64,000 bases of DNA from Limnovirga soli (GTDB lineage Bacteria > Bacteroidota > Bacteroidia > Chitinophagales > Chitinophagaceae), in the NCBI RefSeq assembly GCF_013106755.1, contig NZ_WHPF01000007.1, forward strand, positions 248,001-312,000, in the 5' to 3' direction. This document shows, piece after piece, positions 43,947 to 52,795 of the stretch. Made by a program: the position numbers and the translations under genes. Each line of letters opens with the position of its first letter. Position 1 is the first letter of the stretch. The notes under the pieces were generated by a model. It searched no databases and was not told the DNA's origin. It worked only from the letters and a program-made list of their open reading frames with translations.

Positions 43947-45203
43947 TTATTCCAATTGTGCCAATGCAGCTTCCAACTGATCGAACATGGGGGCTATATG
44001 TTGTAATTGGCAGGTGCCTACGCTTAAACGGTACCAGGGTGATTGATCATCATCTCCAAAAGCATAAAACGGCACAACAGCCAATTTGGCCTGATCTAAA
44101 ATATAGGAGGTTACATCAGCCTGCGTTTGCAGGGGTGTGCCATTAAAGCTTTTTCCGGTAAGGTCTAGTTTTATGGTTAAATAAATGGCAGCCTGTGGTA
44201 TTATGGCATCTACGGCAAAGCCTTTTTGTTTTAGCGCTGTAAAGCCATTGTAAATACTTACCAGCCTTTGTTCCAGAGCCGCTTTAAACTGATTTATGAA
44301 GTGGTTTACCAGGGCGGTTTGGCCAAGGTATTGTGCTACGGCTTTTTGCTCGGCCATGGGCGCCCATGCCCCAATATGGCTAAGCAATGCTTTCATTTTA
44401 CCAATGATGTCTGCCGGCCCTAGCGACCAACCCACCCGCACACCGGTTGCTGCAAAAGCTTTTGAAATACCATCAATAAAAATGGTATACTCTTTCATGG
44501 CAGGCTTTAATGCAATGGGGTTATGATGCTGGGTAATACCGTGTGTAAGTGTAAAATACATTTGATCGAACATGAGATATACTTTCTTCTCATCCGAACC
44601 GCGTTTATTATTTTCATCCAGTATTATCTGGCAAATTTTTTCGAGCTCATTTTTAGGTAAAGTAGTGCCTGTTGGGTTTTGTGGTGTACAAAGGCAAACC
44701 AATACCGCATTATGAATATTGGCAGCAATATCTGCTGCCGATGGCATAAAATTGTTTTGTGGCGTAGTAGCAATAACACAATGTTCTGCGCCATTCATTG
44801 TGCAGTAGTGATTATTGTTCCAGGAGGGTACGGCATAAATTACTTTATCCCCGGGGTCTACTATGGCTTTAAAGAGTGTGTAAATAAGAGGCCTGCCACC
44901 AGAGGCAATTAATATTTCGTTCAGGTTATAGTCTATTTGCTCCCGCTCCAAAATAAAAGATTTTACTGCTGCCCTTAGCTCTTGCAAACCATCAGCGGGG
45001 GGATAATTGGTATAATGATTTTTATAGGCATTGGTAATAAGTTCTTCCAACTCTTGTGGTATAGGGAAAACAGCGGGATCAAAATCTCCGATAGTAAAAT
45101 TATAGATATGCTCACCCCTGCTTTTGCGTTCATTAATTTCATTGCCCAGGCGTACAATTTCTGAACCTTTTAATGTGGATGAAAGTTGGCTAAGTTTTCT
45201 CAT
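43947..45203 (-). CDS. class I/II pyridoxal-phosphate aminotransferase
   Basis: 418 residues. Fold-type I motifs are clear: FTIGDFDPAVFPIP near the start, NYPPADGLQELRAAV, CTPQNPTGTTLP, and the PLP lysine in FIDGISKAFAATGVRVGWSLG. The Arg of WYRLSVGT near the end binds the substrate carboxylate. Aspartate or aromatic amino acids are likely donors, but specificity cannot be fixed. It is cytosolic. It stands alone, divergent from the small-protein operon that starts at 45393. Confidence 0.92.
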   Translation of the reverse strand: MRKLSQLSSTLKGSEIVRLGNEINERKSRGEHIYNFTIGDFDPAVFPIPQELEELITNAYKNHYTNYPPADGLQELRAAVKSFILEREQIDYNLNEILIASGGRPLIYTLFKAIVDPGDKVIYAVPSWNNNHYCTMNGAEHCVIATTPQNNFMPSAADIAANIHNAVLVCLCTPQNPTGTTLPKNELEKICQIILDENNKRGSDEKKVYLMFDQMYFTLTHGITQHHNPIALKPAMKEYTIFIDGISKAFAATGVRVGWSLGPADIIGKMKALLSHIGAWAPMAEQKAVAQYLGQTALVNHFINQFKAALEQRLVSIYNGFTALKQKGFAVDAIIPQAAIYLTIKLDLTGKSFNGTPLQTQADVTSYILDQAKLAVVPFYAFGDDDQSPWYRLSVGTCQLQHIAPMFDQLEAALAQLE

Positions 45204-45392
45204 AGTGTTTGCTTGCGGTTAACAATAGGGTGGATGATAGTTTTTGTTATTTCAAAAATACGGGAAAACTTCATGTTCGGATGTAGCATAAGGTGCTATA
45301 TATCAAATAAAACCTTTTTCTGATATAATTCAATCGGATAATTAGCCGGACTTTTACGTTATTTGTAAAATAACCAAACAAACAAGTACACT

Positions 45393-45758
45393 ATGGCTAA
45401 CTGGCAGGACATTAAAACGAAGATTACCAATTTTAGAAACTACGTACAGGGCTTAACGCCGGCTGGTAAAACTGCTGCCAAGTATTCATTTTTAATTACC
45501 AAAGACGATATTAAAGCCATGTTGGCTCAGGCTGGCGGACAGGCAGAATTAGATGGCTTACGCATATATTTAGGCGCTGATATTGTAGAAAACCAGCTGG
45601 TGCCAAATGTAACTGTTGTGGCTGTGCAAAAAGATGCCGCCGGAGATTATAATGACTACCGCATTGGTAATACCTTGCCCCCAGACCCAGCCCCATTGGT
45701 GGCAGATGTACACCCTTGCCCACCTGCTTGTGGTAAAACAAATATTCTAAATTCGTAA
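45393..45758 (+). CDS. hypothetical protein with C-terminal CPPxCG motif
   Basis: 121 residues, no signal peptide. The N-terminal half is helical (WQDIKTKITNFRNYVQGL, LITKDDIKAMLAQAG). The middle is beta-like (GLRIYLGADIV, NVTVVAVQ). The end has DVHPCPPACGKTNILNS, with two Cys that could bind metal or form a disulfide. I know no function. It is 2 bp upstream of the first 7-TM gene, so the two form one transcript with the following paralogue. Confidence 0.7.
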   Translation: MANWQDIKTKITNFRNYVQGLTPAGKTAAKYSFLITKDDIKAMLAQAGGQAELDGLRIYLGADIVENQLVPNVTVVAVQKDAAGDYNDYRIGNTLPPDPAPLVADVHPCPPACGKTNILNS

Positions 45759-45760
45759 TT

Positions 45761-46450
45761 ATGCCTACGGTTACATGGGATTCAATTATCAATTATACTG
45801 ATGTATTACCATATGTAATACCACTTATTTGCTTTTTGATTTTCTGGAATAAACTGCGAAAGCCAGAACTGATGCTGTTTATTTATTTTCTTATAACTTT
45901 TGTATTCAACGCCATTTCGGATGTGCTGGGTGCATGGTATAAGATGAATAATGTACCTATGTACCATTTTTTTACCCTGTTTGAACAGTGGTATATTTCT
46001 TTTTATCTATTGTATAAAACCTTGCAGGTTTTCCCAAGAAAATGGTACTTTATTATAAATATTTCCTTTACCATTTTTTGGGCTATTAATATTGCTACCA
46101 TGGAACCCCTTACGCTTTTTAACAGTAATACAAGGGCAATATCCAGTTTAATTTTAATGATCATTTGTCTTTATTGCATATACAAGTTGATTGGTAAGGA
46201 TGAAGAAGTTATGCATATACAGTATTTACCGGTTTTTTGGATAACCAGTGGTTTTCTGGTCTATTTTGCCTTAAGTATTATCATACAGGGAATTCTGAAA
46301 TATTATGTTTTGCAGAATATGAATAATCAGGGGCGGGCCATCATTATTTCTGCTGATGTGTTTATTTTTATCAAATGCATACTTGTAACTATCGGCCTGC
46401 TATTTTATAGATCAGAAAAAATAACTACCCTGATAAGCAGGGCAAATTAG
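45761..46450 (+). CDS. seven-helix membrane protein, paralogue 1
   Basis: 229 residues with seven hydrophobic segments: about 14-32, 37-56, 68-86, 92-110, 122-139, 150-170 and 184-204. The loop and helix PMYHFFTLFEQWY is the best-kept block shared with the next gene, which has the same length. No catalytic domain is fused. I do not recognise a named family. The layout resembles stand-alone 7-TM sensor modules. Two-component genes lie 1 kb downstream, but no link is shown. Confidence 0.7.
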   Translation: MPTVTWDSIINYTDVLPYVIPLICFLIFWNKLRKPELMLFIYFLITFVFNAISDVLGAWYKMNNVPMYHFFTLFEQWYISFYLLYKTLQVFPRKWYFIINISFTIFWAINIATMEPLTLFNSNTRAISSLILMIICLYCIYKLIGKDEEVMHIQYLPVFWITSGFLVYFALSIIIQGILKYYVLQNMNNQGRAIIISADVFIFIKCILVTIGLLFYRSEKITTLISRAN

Positions 46451-46487
46451 GCTAGTTGCACTTTAGTTGTAGCAGCCCACAGAAAAA

Positions 46488-47177
46488 ATGCATATGCTGG
46501 AAGCTATTTTTCAATTTTATAATAGAAATGGAGATGCTATTCCGCTATTAATGCCCTTGTTATGTTTTTTGTTGTTTTGGAAACAACTGGCAAAAAAGGA
46601 GTTACTCCTGTTTTTTTATTGCCTGATAAGTATTTTGTTTTATGTAAGCACCAATTTCGTGGCGAATTTTTACAAAAACAATGCCCCTATGTACCATTTT
46701 TTTACATTGTTCGAACAATGGTATGTATCCTATTATATTTTAAGTAAAACTGCTATTGTTTTTCCAAGGAAATTATACTTGGTTACCAATGCCAGCTTTA
46801 CTATTTTCTGGCTTTTTAATATTATTTTCTTTGAGCCACTTACACATTTTAATAGTAATTCTATTAACTTATCGTACCTTATTTTAATGGTACTTAGCAT
46901 GTATTATATTTATACCCTTACCACGAAAGATGAAATACTTAATTTTCAGCGTTCCCCTTCGTTTTGGATTGTGAGCGGTTTGTTAATTGCTTTTGCAATA
47001 AACCTGATGGTTTATTTTATGGTGAAGTATTATGTATTGGAAAACCATTTTTCCGATGGCATTAAACTATTGTTTTTTTCTGGCATTGCCACATTTTTAA
47101 AATGTCTTCTTATCTCCATTGGCCTTTTGTTTTACAGAAGAGAAAACCCTATTGTTATTAGCTTATACGAAAATTAG
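46488..47177 (+). CDS. seven-helix membrane protein, paralogue 2
   Basis: 229 residues, from ATG 46488 or the second in-frame ATG at 46494. It is a tandem duplicate of the preceding gene. Shared blocks are APMYHFFTLFEQWY, FPRK, SFTIFW..NI, EPLT.FNSN and KCLLISIGLLFYR (KCILVTIGLLFYR in paralogue 1). The two differ strongly in the loops, so the duplication is old. The 37-bp spacing suggests one transcript with 45393-46450. Confidence 0.7.
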   Translation: MHMLEAIFQFYNRNGDAIPLLMPLLCFLLFWKQLAKKELLLFFYCLISILFYVSTNFVANFYKNNAPMYHFFTLFEQWYVSYYILSKTAIVFPRKLYLVTNASFTIFWLFNIIFFEPLTHFNSNSINLSYLILMVLSMYYIYTLTTKDEILNFQRSPSFWIVSGLLIAFAINLMVYFMVKYYVLENHFSDGIKLLFFSGIATFLKCLLISIGLLFYRRENPIVISLYEN

Positions 47178-47204
47178 CCAGGTACTTTATACCAAGCCTC
47201 CAGC

Positions 47205-47440
47205 CGCATATAGTTGATGCCGATGAAAGGATTGCGACGCAACGATGATGCCATAGTTACCAATGCCGGTATTATCAATTGCAATTAATACATCCCTTTT
47301 ATTTTGGTTCTGCAGTTAAAATGAGAAATTGTACATTGCAGTAAAATGTAAAGCAAACAGCCATCATGCGGGGCCGTACCTGGTAATGCTATTAAACATT
47401 CTTGCGTCGCACACTTGTACGCCAACAAAATAGCAGCAAG
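47205..47440. repeat. dispersed repeat pair (type B minus, type A plus)
   Basis: A type B element is at 47221-47242 (CGATGAAAGGATTGCGACGCAA split by one base from the other B copies), followed by CGATGATGCCATAGTTACC. An exact type A core is at 47402-47420 on the plus strand. They occupy most of the 310-bp gap before the NarX-like kinase. Confidence 0.8.
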
Positions 47441-47487
47441 TAAAACCCCTAAAAAATGACTACCAATAAAATTGTTACATTGCAGGT

Positions 47488-48273
47488 ATGATATTCAACA
47501 ATATTGTTACATCATCTACATGGTATATTGTTATTGTGGCAACAATAGTAATATTCTTTTTTATCATGTTCTTTTACCTGCTGGTAATGCAAATACGCCG
47601 CCGCCGCGCCTTATACGAAAAAGAAATGGCCGAACTTAAAGTGCAATACGAGCAGGCCATTTTAACATCGCAAATTGAAATACAGGAGCAGATGTTTAGA
47701 AATATAAGTCAGGAAATTCACGATAATATTGGCCAGGTATTAAGCCTTGCCAAACTAAACCTGAATACGATACCCGCACATGTTAGCGAACAGGTAGCAT
47801 TATCAGAAGAATTGTTGGGTAAAGCCATCACCGATTTACGCGACCTTAGTAAAAGCATGCACCCTGAAAAAATTGCGGATATTGGTTTGGTTAATGCCAT
47901 ACAGCAGGAACTGAATTTGGTACAGCGGGTTGCTAAAATACAAACTGTACTGGATTGCGATGATGATGATATATTACTTACAAATGAGAAATGTATTATT
48001 GTTTTTAGAATGATACAGGAAAGCCTGAACAATATTGTAAAACATGCAAAAGCGAAATTCATAGAAGTTATTATTGCCAAAACTGCCGATAAAACGCTGA
48101 TTACTATAAAGGATGATGGAGTTGGATTTGACATTGAAAAGCTTAATAACCTGGAAAGTGGAATTGGCCTTAAAAGTATACAGCAACGATGCAAATTAAT
48201 TAACGCCAGTTTTCATATAAATTCTGTTTTTGGCGAAGGAACCAATATTCAATTAACTATTCTTAATACATAA
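47488..48273 (+). CDS. NarX/DesK-type sensor histidine kinase
   Basis: 261 residues. One N-terminal membrane helix (about 10-34) leads into a coiled segment, then the HisKA_3 dimerisation box FRNISQEIHDNIGQVLSLAKL with the phospho-His in EIHDN. The HATPase domain has VFRMIQESLNNIVKHAKA, ITIKDDGVGFD and GIGLKSIQQR. There is no periplasmic sensor domain, so the signal is probably intramembrane or cytosolic, or comes through a partner. It precedes its regulator by 4 bp. Confidence 0.92.
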   Translation: MIFNNIVTSSTWYIVIVATIVIFFFIMFFYLLVMQIRRRRALYEKEMAELKVQYEQAILTSQIEIQEQMFRNISQEIHDNIGQVLSLAKLNLNTIPAHVSEQVALSEELLGKAITDLRDLSKSMHPEKIADIGLVNAIQQELNLVQRVAKIQTVLDCDDDDILLTNEKCIIVFRMIQESLNNIVKHAKAKFIEVIIAKTADKTLITIKDDGVGFDIEKLNNLESGIGLKSIQQRCKLINASFHINSVFGEGTNIQLTILNT

Positions 48274-48277
48274 CCAT

Positions 48278-48925
48278 ATGATTAAAGTAGCATTGGTAGA
48301 TGATCATGCATTACTAAGAAACGGATTGGCCAACGTTATAAAAAGCTTTGGCAACTATACTGTATTATTTGAGGCAGATAATGGAAGGGAATGTATAGAT
48401 ATGCTTATGGCCGGACATAAACCTGATATTATTTTATTGGATGTAAATATGCCCGAAATGAACGGGTTTAATACTGCCAAATGGTTAAAGGAAAACGAGC
48501 CTGAAATAAAAGTGCTTGTTCTAACTATGATGGATGATGATATGTCGATTATTCAAATGATGCAATTAGGCGCCAAGGGCTATATTTTAAAAGATACCAA
48601 ACCCGAAGGACTTAAAAATGCATTACATGAAATAGCAGAAAGGGGTTTTTATTTTAATGAAACCATTAGCGATAAAATGCTCTCTATTGTTTCAAATCCT
48701 AACAAGGATAAAAAACCAAAGCAGGAAATTCAATTCTCTAATCAGGAAATTATGTTCCTTAAACTTTGCTGTACCGAGAAATCCTATAAAGAAATTGGTG
48801 CTTCAATGGGGGTAAGTGCCCGCACCGCAGAAACCATGCGGGTAAATATGTTCGAAAAACTGGAAACCCAATCCCGTATTGGCATTGTAATGTATGCTAT
48901 CCGTAATGGAATTATTCAGGTATAA
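48278..48925 (+). CDS. NarL/LuxR-type response regulator
   Basis: 215 residues. The receiver domain has the acidic pair in VALVDDHALLR, the phospho-acceptor Asp in ILLDVNMPEMNG and the Lys in GYILKDTKPEG. The C-terminal LuxR-type helix-turn-helix is seen in MFLKLCCTEKSYKEIGASMG then VSARTAETMRVNMFEKL. It forms a pair with the kinase directly upstream and ends at a bidirectional terminator. Confidence 0.93.
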   Translation: MIKVALVDDHALLRNGLANVIKSFGNYTVLFEADNGRECIDMLMAGHKPDIILLDVNMPEMNGFNTAKWLKENEPEIKVLVLTMMDDDMSIIQMMQLGAKGYILKDTKPEGLKNALHEIAERGFYFNETISDKMLSIVSNPNKDKKPKQEIQFSNQEIMFLKLCCTEKSYKEIGASMGVSARTAETMRVNMFEKLETQSRIGIVMYAIRNGIIQV

Positions 48926-48942
48926 AACTACTATCAGCATAA

Positions 48943-48972
48943 AAAAGCCCGTTTAGCAAAACGGGCTTTTTT
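48943..48972. terminator. bidirectional terminator between the regulator and the M28 peptidase
   Basis: The stem AAAGCCCGTTT/AAACGGGCTTT is flanked by A-run and T-run. It sits between convergent genes and can serve both. Confidence 0.88.
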
Positions 48973-48997
48973 TATGGTGTAAATATATGACGTGCTA

Positions 48998-50302
48998 TTA
49001 TTTTAACTGTGTGGCATCCACCCTTGAAGGGGTATCTTTTCCACTAATAATACTGGTAGAGCTAACAGCGATAGCTTTTATAATAGCTGCCATGTTTTCC
49101 ATATTCAGGGTGCTCATTTCATCTCCTGCTGTATGATAATTTGGCTCATTATCCATTTTTGACGTAGAAATGGTATGTGCTGGTACACCCAACCGGGCCA
49201 ACGTGGCATTGTCTGATCGGTAAAATAATTGTTGATCAGGGTAAGGGTCCGCATAAAAATGAAAATCCGTTCCTTCCAGGTTACGTTGCAGAATAGCGCC
49301 CATATCTGTTTTTTCAAAACCAGTTATATAGGCACTGTTATTACCCCATTTAGAATCGGTGCCAATCATTTCAATATTAAACATGGCTACCACTTTGGCG
49401 GGGTCTAGTTGTTTAGAAAAATATTGCGATCCAAATCCGCCCAGCTCTTCACCGGTAAAAGTGGTAAAAATAATAGTGCGTTCATTATTGTTCATGGCTT
49501 TAAAATAATTAGCCAGCATAATCACCGCTGTAGTACCTGCTGCGTCATCATTGGCGCCATTATAAATACTATCCGTACCGCTATGTGGTGCACCCTCACC
49601 GGGGCTGCCAACGCCTAAATGATCGTAATGGGCACTAAAAATTACAAACTCATCGGGTTTGCTTTTGCCTGGTAAAACGCCCACCACATTATTCAATGCT
49701 TTTTTAGATAATGTATTGGTTAAATTAATGGAAAAATTATTGGCGCTGGTTGAACCCAATACAAATATTACTGTGTTGCTGGGCTGCTCTGCAGTAGTAT
49801 TTTCAAACTGCTGTATGTTTGCAAATCTTTTGCTGAAAGAGCTATCTACCAATACCAGCAGGTTTTTTTTGCTTTGAAAATATTCATAAAATTTCTGCCC
49901 AAATTTATCACCTGCATTAATTTTTACTACACTAATATCATCCTTTTGGGTTAAAGAAATAGTTGGCGCAAATGCCGGTAAGCAGGCAATTCGGTCGTTG
50001 CTAATTACTTCGCCATCAATCATTATTTTCTTTTCTGCGGCAGCGCATTGGTACATAAAAAATTCCTGGCGGTAATTAGATGCGCCATTAAATGTTTTAA
50101 GTCCGGCTTTTTTAAACTGCGTTTCAATAAAGCCTGATGCTTTTTCAATACCCGGTGTAAATGTTCTGCGGCCGGCCATATCATCTGCACTTAATATTTT
50201 TTCTATTTCGGCTACCTGACCGGCATTTATAATCTTATCAATTTTTTGGGCAAAACCCACAGTAGTGCTGCATACCAACAACAGCAAAAAGCATTTTTTC
50301 AT
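48998..50302 (-). CDS. secreted M28 family zinc metallopeptidase
   Basis: 434 residues from the ATG at 50302, which begins a clear Sec signal peptide (MKKCFLLLLVCSTTVGFAQ). The frame continues upstream to 50377, but that 25-codon stretch lies in a dispersed repeat. M28 zinc-site motifs are seen: FSAHYDHLG (His, Asp), GANDDAAGT (Asp), TGEELGGFGS (Glu-Glu), IEMIGTD (Asp) and the C-terminal YHTAGDE (His). Members are aminopeptidases or glutamate carboxypeptidases of the cell envelope. The substrate is unknown. Confidence 0.93.
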   Translation of the reverse strand: MKKCFLLLLVCSTTVGFAQKIDKIINAGQVAEIEKILSADDMAGRRTFTPGIEKASGFIETQFKKAGLKTFNGASNYRQEFFMYQCAAAEKKIMIDGEVISNDRIACLPAFAPTISLTQKDDISVVKINAGDKFGQKFYEYFQSKKNLLVLVDSSFSKRFANIQQFENTTAEQPSNTVIFVLGSTSANNFSINLTNTLSKKALNNVVGVLPGKSKPDEFVIFSAHYDHLGVGSPGEGAPHSGTDSIYNGANDDAAGTTAVIMLANYFKAMNNNERTIIFTTFTGEELGGFGSQYFSKQLDPAKVVAMFNIEMIGTDSKWGNNSAYITGFEKTDMGAILQRNLEGTDFHFYADPYPDQQLFYRSDNATLARLGVPAHTISTSKMDNEPNYHTAGDEMSTLNMENMAAIIKAIAVSSTSIISGKDTPSRVDATQLK

Positions 50303-50339
50303 ATATACAATTTTTTGAAAGATAAAAGAATTTTTTAAG

Positions 50340-50400
50340 CAGGCTGCCGGTTCATTTACCAGCGGTTGTTGTGTCACTCACTTGTACGTTCTTAACAGTG
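50340..50400 (+). repeat. dispersed repeat, type C variant
   Basis: The exact type C core is at 50369-50387, followed by GTTC, with GGCTGCCGG at the left. It abuts the 5' side of the M28 gene and creates a false upstream start. Confidence 0.8.
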
Positions 50401-50457
50401 ATGAGCTTTTTAAAATACAAATCTTTAATACCAAAATTTGTATCCATAGAATAATAC

Positions 50458-50495
50458 AAAAAAGCATGGGCATAATTAGCTATACCCATGCTTTT
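50458..50495 (-). terminator. terminator after fabV
   Basis: The stem AAAAGCATGGG/CCCATGCTTTT (50460-50470 with 50485-50495) has a 14-nt loop. On the minus strand it is followed by a T-run and begins 13 bp after the fabV stop. Confidence 0.85.
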
Positions 50496-50507
50496 AGCAA
50501 TAAGATA

Positions 50508-51698
50508 TTATTGTAATTGAGGGATGGTGATGTTTTCATTTACATCGGCTGCATAATCAACACCTTCAACAGCAAAACCAAATAAGTTTAAGAAATCTGA
50601 TTTATAGCCATTTAAATCCCCAATTTCTCCAAGTGTTTCAGTACTGGCTTTTGGCCATAAAGCAGTAATATCATTTTGTACATCTTCACGCATTTCCCAG
50701 TCATCAATTCTTATTCTGCCCTGCTCATCTGTAGGTATTGCATTTCCAGTAAATAACCTGTCTTGAAACAAGCGTTGTATTTGTTCAATACAACCTTCAT
50801 GTATACCTTTTTCCTTCATTGTTTTGTATAATAAGGAAATGTATAAAGGTATAACCGGTATAGCCGAGCTTGCTTGTGTAACCAATGCTTTATTTACCGA
50901 TACGTAAGCTTTACCGTTTATAGGTTTCAACTTATCTGTAATGGTGAATGCAGTAGCTTCCAAATGATCTTTGGCTTTACCTATTGTGCCTTTACGATAA
51001 ACCGCCTCAGTAAGTGATGGGCCAATGTACGAGTAGGCAATAGTGGTGGCGTTTTCTTCTAAGGCATCTGCAGCTGTTAGTGCATCCATCCACATTTCCC
51101 AATCCTCACCGCCCATAACGGCAACGGTATTATTTATTTCTTCATCAGTACAAGGTTCAATAGAAATATTAGAAACAATACCTGTATGAAAGTCTACCGT
51201 TTTATTGCTGTAGGTATTACCAATTGGTTTAAGCACCGAACGGTGCGTAATGCCAGTTGCCGGATTGGTTCTAACAGGTGAGGCAAGGCTATAGATTATC
51301 AAATCAATTTTACCCAAATCGGCTTTAATAAGATCGATGGTTTTTTGTTTTACTTCGTTTGAAAAAGCATCTCCATTAATACTTTTTGCATATATACCAG
51401 CATTGGCAGCCTGTTGCTGAAAGGCAACCGTATTGTACCAGCCTGGCGAAGCGGGTTTGCCTTCCTGAGGTGGTTTTTCAAAAAAAACACCAATAGTGGC
51501 AGCACCTGAACTAAATGCACTGGTAATTCTTGAGGCCAAACCAAAACCAGTTGATGCACCTATTACCAATACTTTTTTAGGGCCTTCAATAGTTCCTTTG
51601 GATTGCACATAGCTAATTTGATTTATTACGTTTTGTTCACAGCCTTTTGGATGCGCTGTTAAACAGATAAATCCTCTCATTTTTGGTTCTATTATCAT
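50508..51698 (-). CDS. fabV: enoyl-[acyl-carrier-protein] reductase FabV
   Basis: 396 residues, the usual FabV length. The Rossmann motif is VLVIGASTGFGLASRI. The FabV-type extended active site reads YSYIGPSLTEAV then YRKGTIGKAK, that is Tyr-X8-Lys. MRGFICLTAHPKGCEQNV is the N-terminal family block. FabV reduces enoyl-ACP (or trans-2-enoyl-CoA) with NADH to end each round of fatty acid elongation, in the cytosol. FabV enzymes are typically little affected by triclosan. The gene stands alone. Confidence 0.96.
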   Translation of the reverse strand: MIIEPKMRGFICLTAHPKGCEQNVINQISYVQSKGTIEGPKKVLVIGASTGFGLASRITSAFSSGAATIGVFFEKPPQEGKPASPGWYNTVAFQQQAANAGIYAKSINGDAFSNEVKQKTIDLIKADLGKIDLIIYSLASPVRTNPATGITHRSVLKPIGNTYSNKTVDFHTGIVSNISIEPCTDEEINNTVAVMGGEDWEMWMDALTAADALEENATTIAYSYIGPSLTEAVYRKGTIGKAKDHLEATAFTITDKLKPINGKAYVSVNKALVTQASSAIPVIPLYISLLYKTMKEKGIHEGCIEQIQRLFQDRLFTGNAIPTDEQGRIRIDDWEMREDVQNDITALWPKASTETLGEIGDLNGYKSDFLNLFGFAVEGVDYAADVNENITIPQLQ

Positions 51699-51826
51699 AT
51701 GCGGTTTTGTTGTTCTTTGTTTATTTGTGCTGTTAGCGCTAAATATACAAAACTCTTTTGCTTGTAAAGGTTTTGCCGGCTATTAATCTGTTTTTTTGCA
51801 AATTTCGCAGTTTATAGTTGTATTAC

Positions 51827-51866
51827 AACAAACCCCGGCATTTTTATACCGGGGTTTGTTTTTTAA
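51827..51866 (+). terminator. strong orphan plus-strand terminator
   Basis: A 12-bp perfect stem AACAAACCCCGG/CCGGGGTTTGTT (51827-51838 with 51849-51860) is followed by TTTT. It faces the plus strand, yet the neighbouring genes fabV and the LytTR gene are both on the minus strand. See findings for the possible small RNA. Confidence 0.75.
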
Positions 51867-51954
51867 AAAAGCAGTTGGTAATTTATTAGGCTTTTATAAA
51901 TACAGTATTCTATTTTAAGTACAAGTGCATCATTGCTCTCCCTTTTATTGATGC

Positions 51955-52025
51955 CATGAAAGTGGAACCCTGAACCGAGCGTGGCAAGAGCAGCTGCCTG
52001 TTGAATAAACCGCCGGTAACATCAT
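51955..52025 (-). repeat. dispersed repeat, type D variant
   Basis: GGAACCCTGAACCGAGCGTGGCAAG, given in two parts: GGAACCCTGAACC + GAGCGTGGCAAG, at 51964-51988. An exact second copy is at 56260. The terminal GCAAG and the GGAAC lead are shared with types A and B, but the core is different. The rest of the 339-bp fabV-LytTR gap holds only the terminator above. Confidence 0.7.
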
Positions 52026-52037
52026 TACATTTTCTAT

Positions 52038-52772
52038 TTAGAAGCTCATCATTTCTTTGAACTTAACTGTTTGTCTGCGGCTTACTTCAATTTTTTCACC
52101 ACCTTTTAATTCTACCAATAAGCCACCATTAAAATAGGGCTCTATTTTTTCTATCCAGCGCAGGTTAATAATATGTTTACGGTTGGCCCTAAAAAATACT
52201 TTTTCATCAAGCCTTTCTTCCAGTGCATTTAACGATTTTAATATTAATGGTTTATTGCTGGCAAAAAACACTTTGGCGTAGTTGCCCACACTTTCAAACA
52301 AGCGTATTTCGTTTAGTTTTACAAACCAGCAACGTTCACCATCTTTCACAAATACCTGGTCGTTTTCGGTAAGTGGTCCACGGTTTACAATACCATGTTC
52401 TTCACCACTTTCCTTACTCATTTCGTATTGTACTTTATGAATGGCATCGCTTAATCGTTTGGGCTCAATGGGCTTTAACAAATAATCCAGCGCATTAACC
52501 TCAAATGCTTTTAAGGCATATTCATCATATGCAGTTGTAAATATAACATGTGGGGTTTTATCCAGTTCTGCCAATAAATCAAAACCTGTTTTTCCAGGCA
52601 TTTGTATATCCAGGAAAATAAGATCTGGATTAAGTAAATCTATTTTTTCAATACCCTCATTTACATTGGCGGCTTCTTCAATTACAAGCACATCGGCAAA
52701 CTCCTGCAGCAATTTTTTTAATTCTGTTCTGGCAAGTCGTTCATCATCAATAATTATTGCTTTAATTGGCAT
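52038..52772 (-). CDS. LytTR response regulator
   Basis: 244 residues. The receiver has acidic residues in AIIIDDERLAR and the phospho-acceptor Asp in LIFLDIQMPGKTGFD, and ends with DYLLKPIEPKRL. The C-terminal LytTR domain shows IRLFESVGNYAKVFF and FFRANRKHIINLRWIEKIEP. It lies 23 bp after the LytS-type kinase on the same strand. A third two-component pair in the window, it is unrelated in sequence detail to the 41159 regulator. Confidence 0.93.
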   Translation of the reverse strand: MPIKAIIIDDERLARTELKKLLQEFADVLVIEEAANVNEGIEKIDLLNPDLIFLDIQMPGKTGFDLLAELDKTPHVIFTTAYDEYALKAFEVNALDYLLKPIEPKRLSDAIHKVQYEMSKESGEEHGIVNRGPLTENDQVFVKDGERCWFVKLNEIRLFESVGNYAKVFFASNKPLILKSLNALEERLDEKVFFRANRKHIINLRWIEKIEPYFNGGLLVELKGGEKIEVSRRQTVKFKEMMSF

Positions 52773-52795
52773 AATCTATAGTTTGAATGGTTAAT

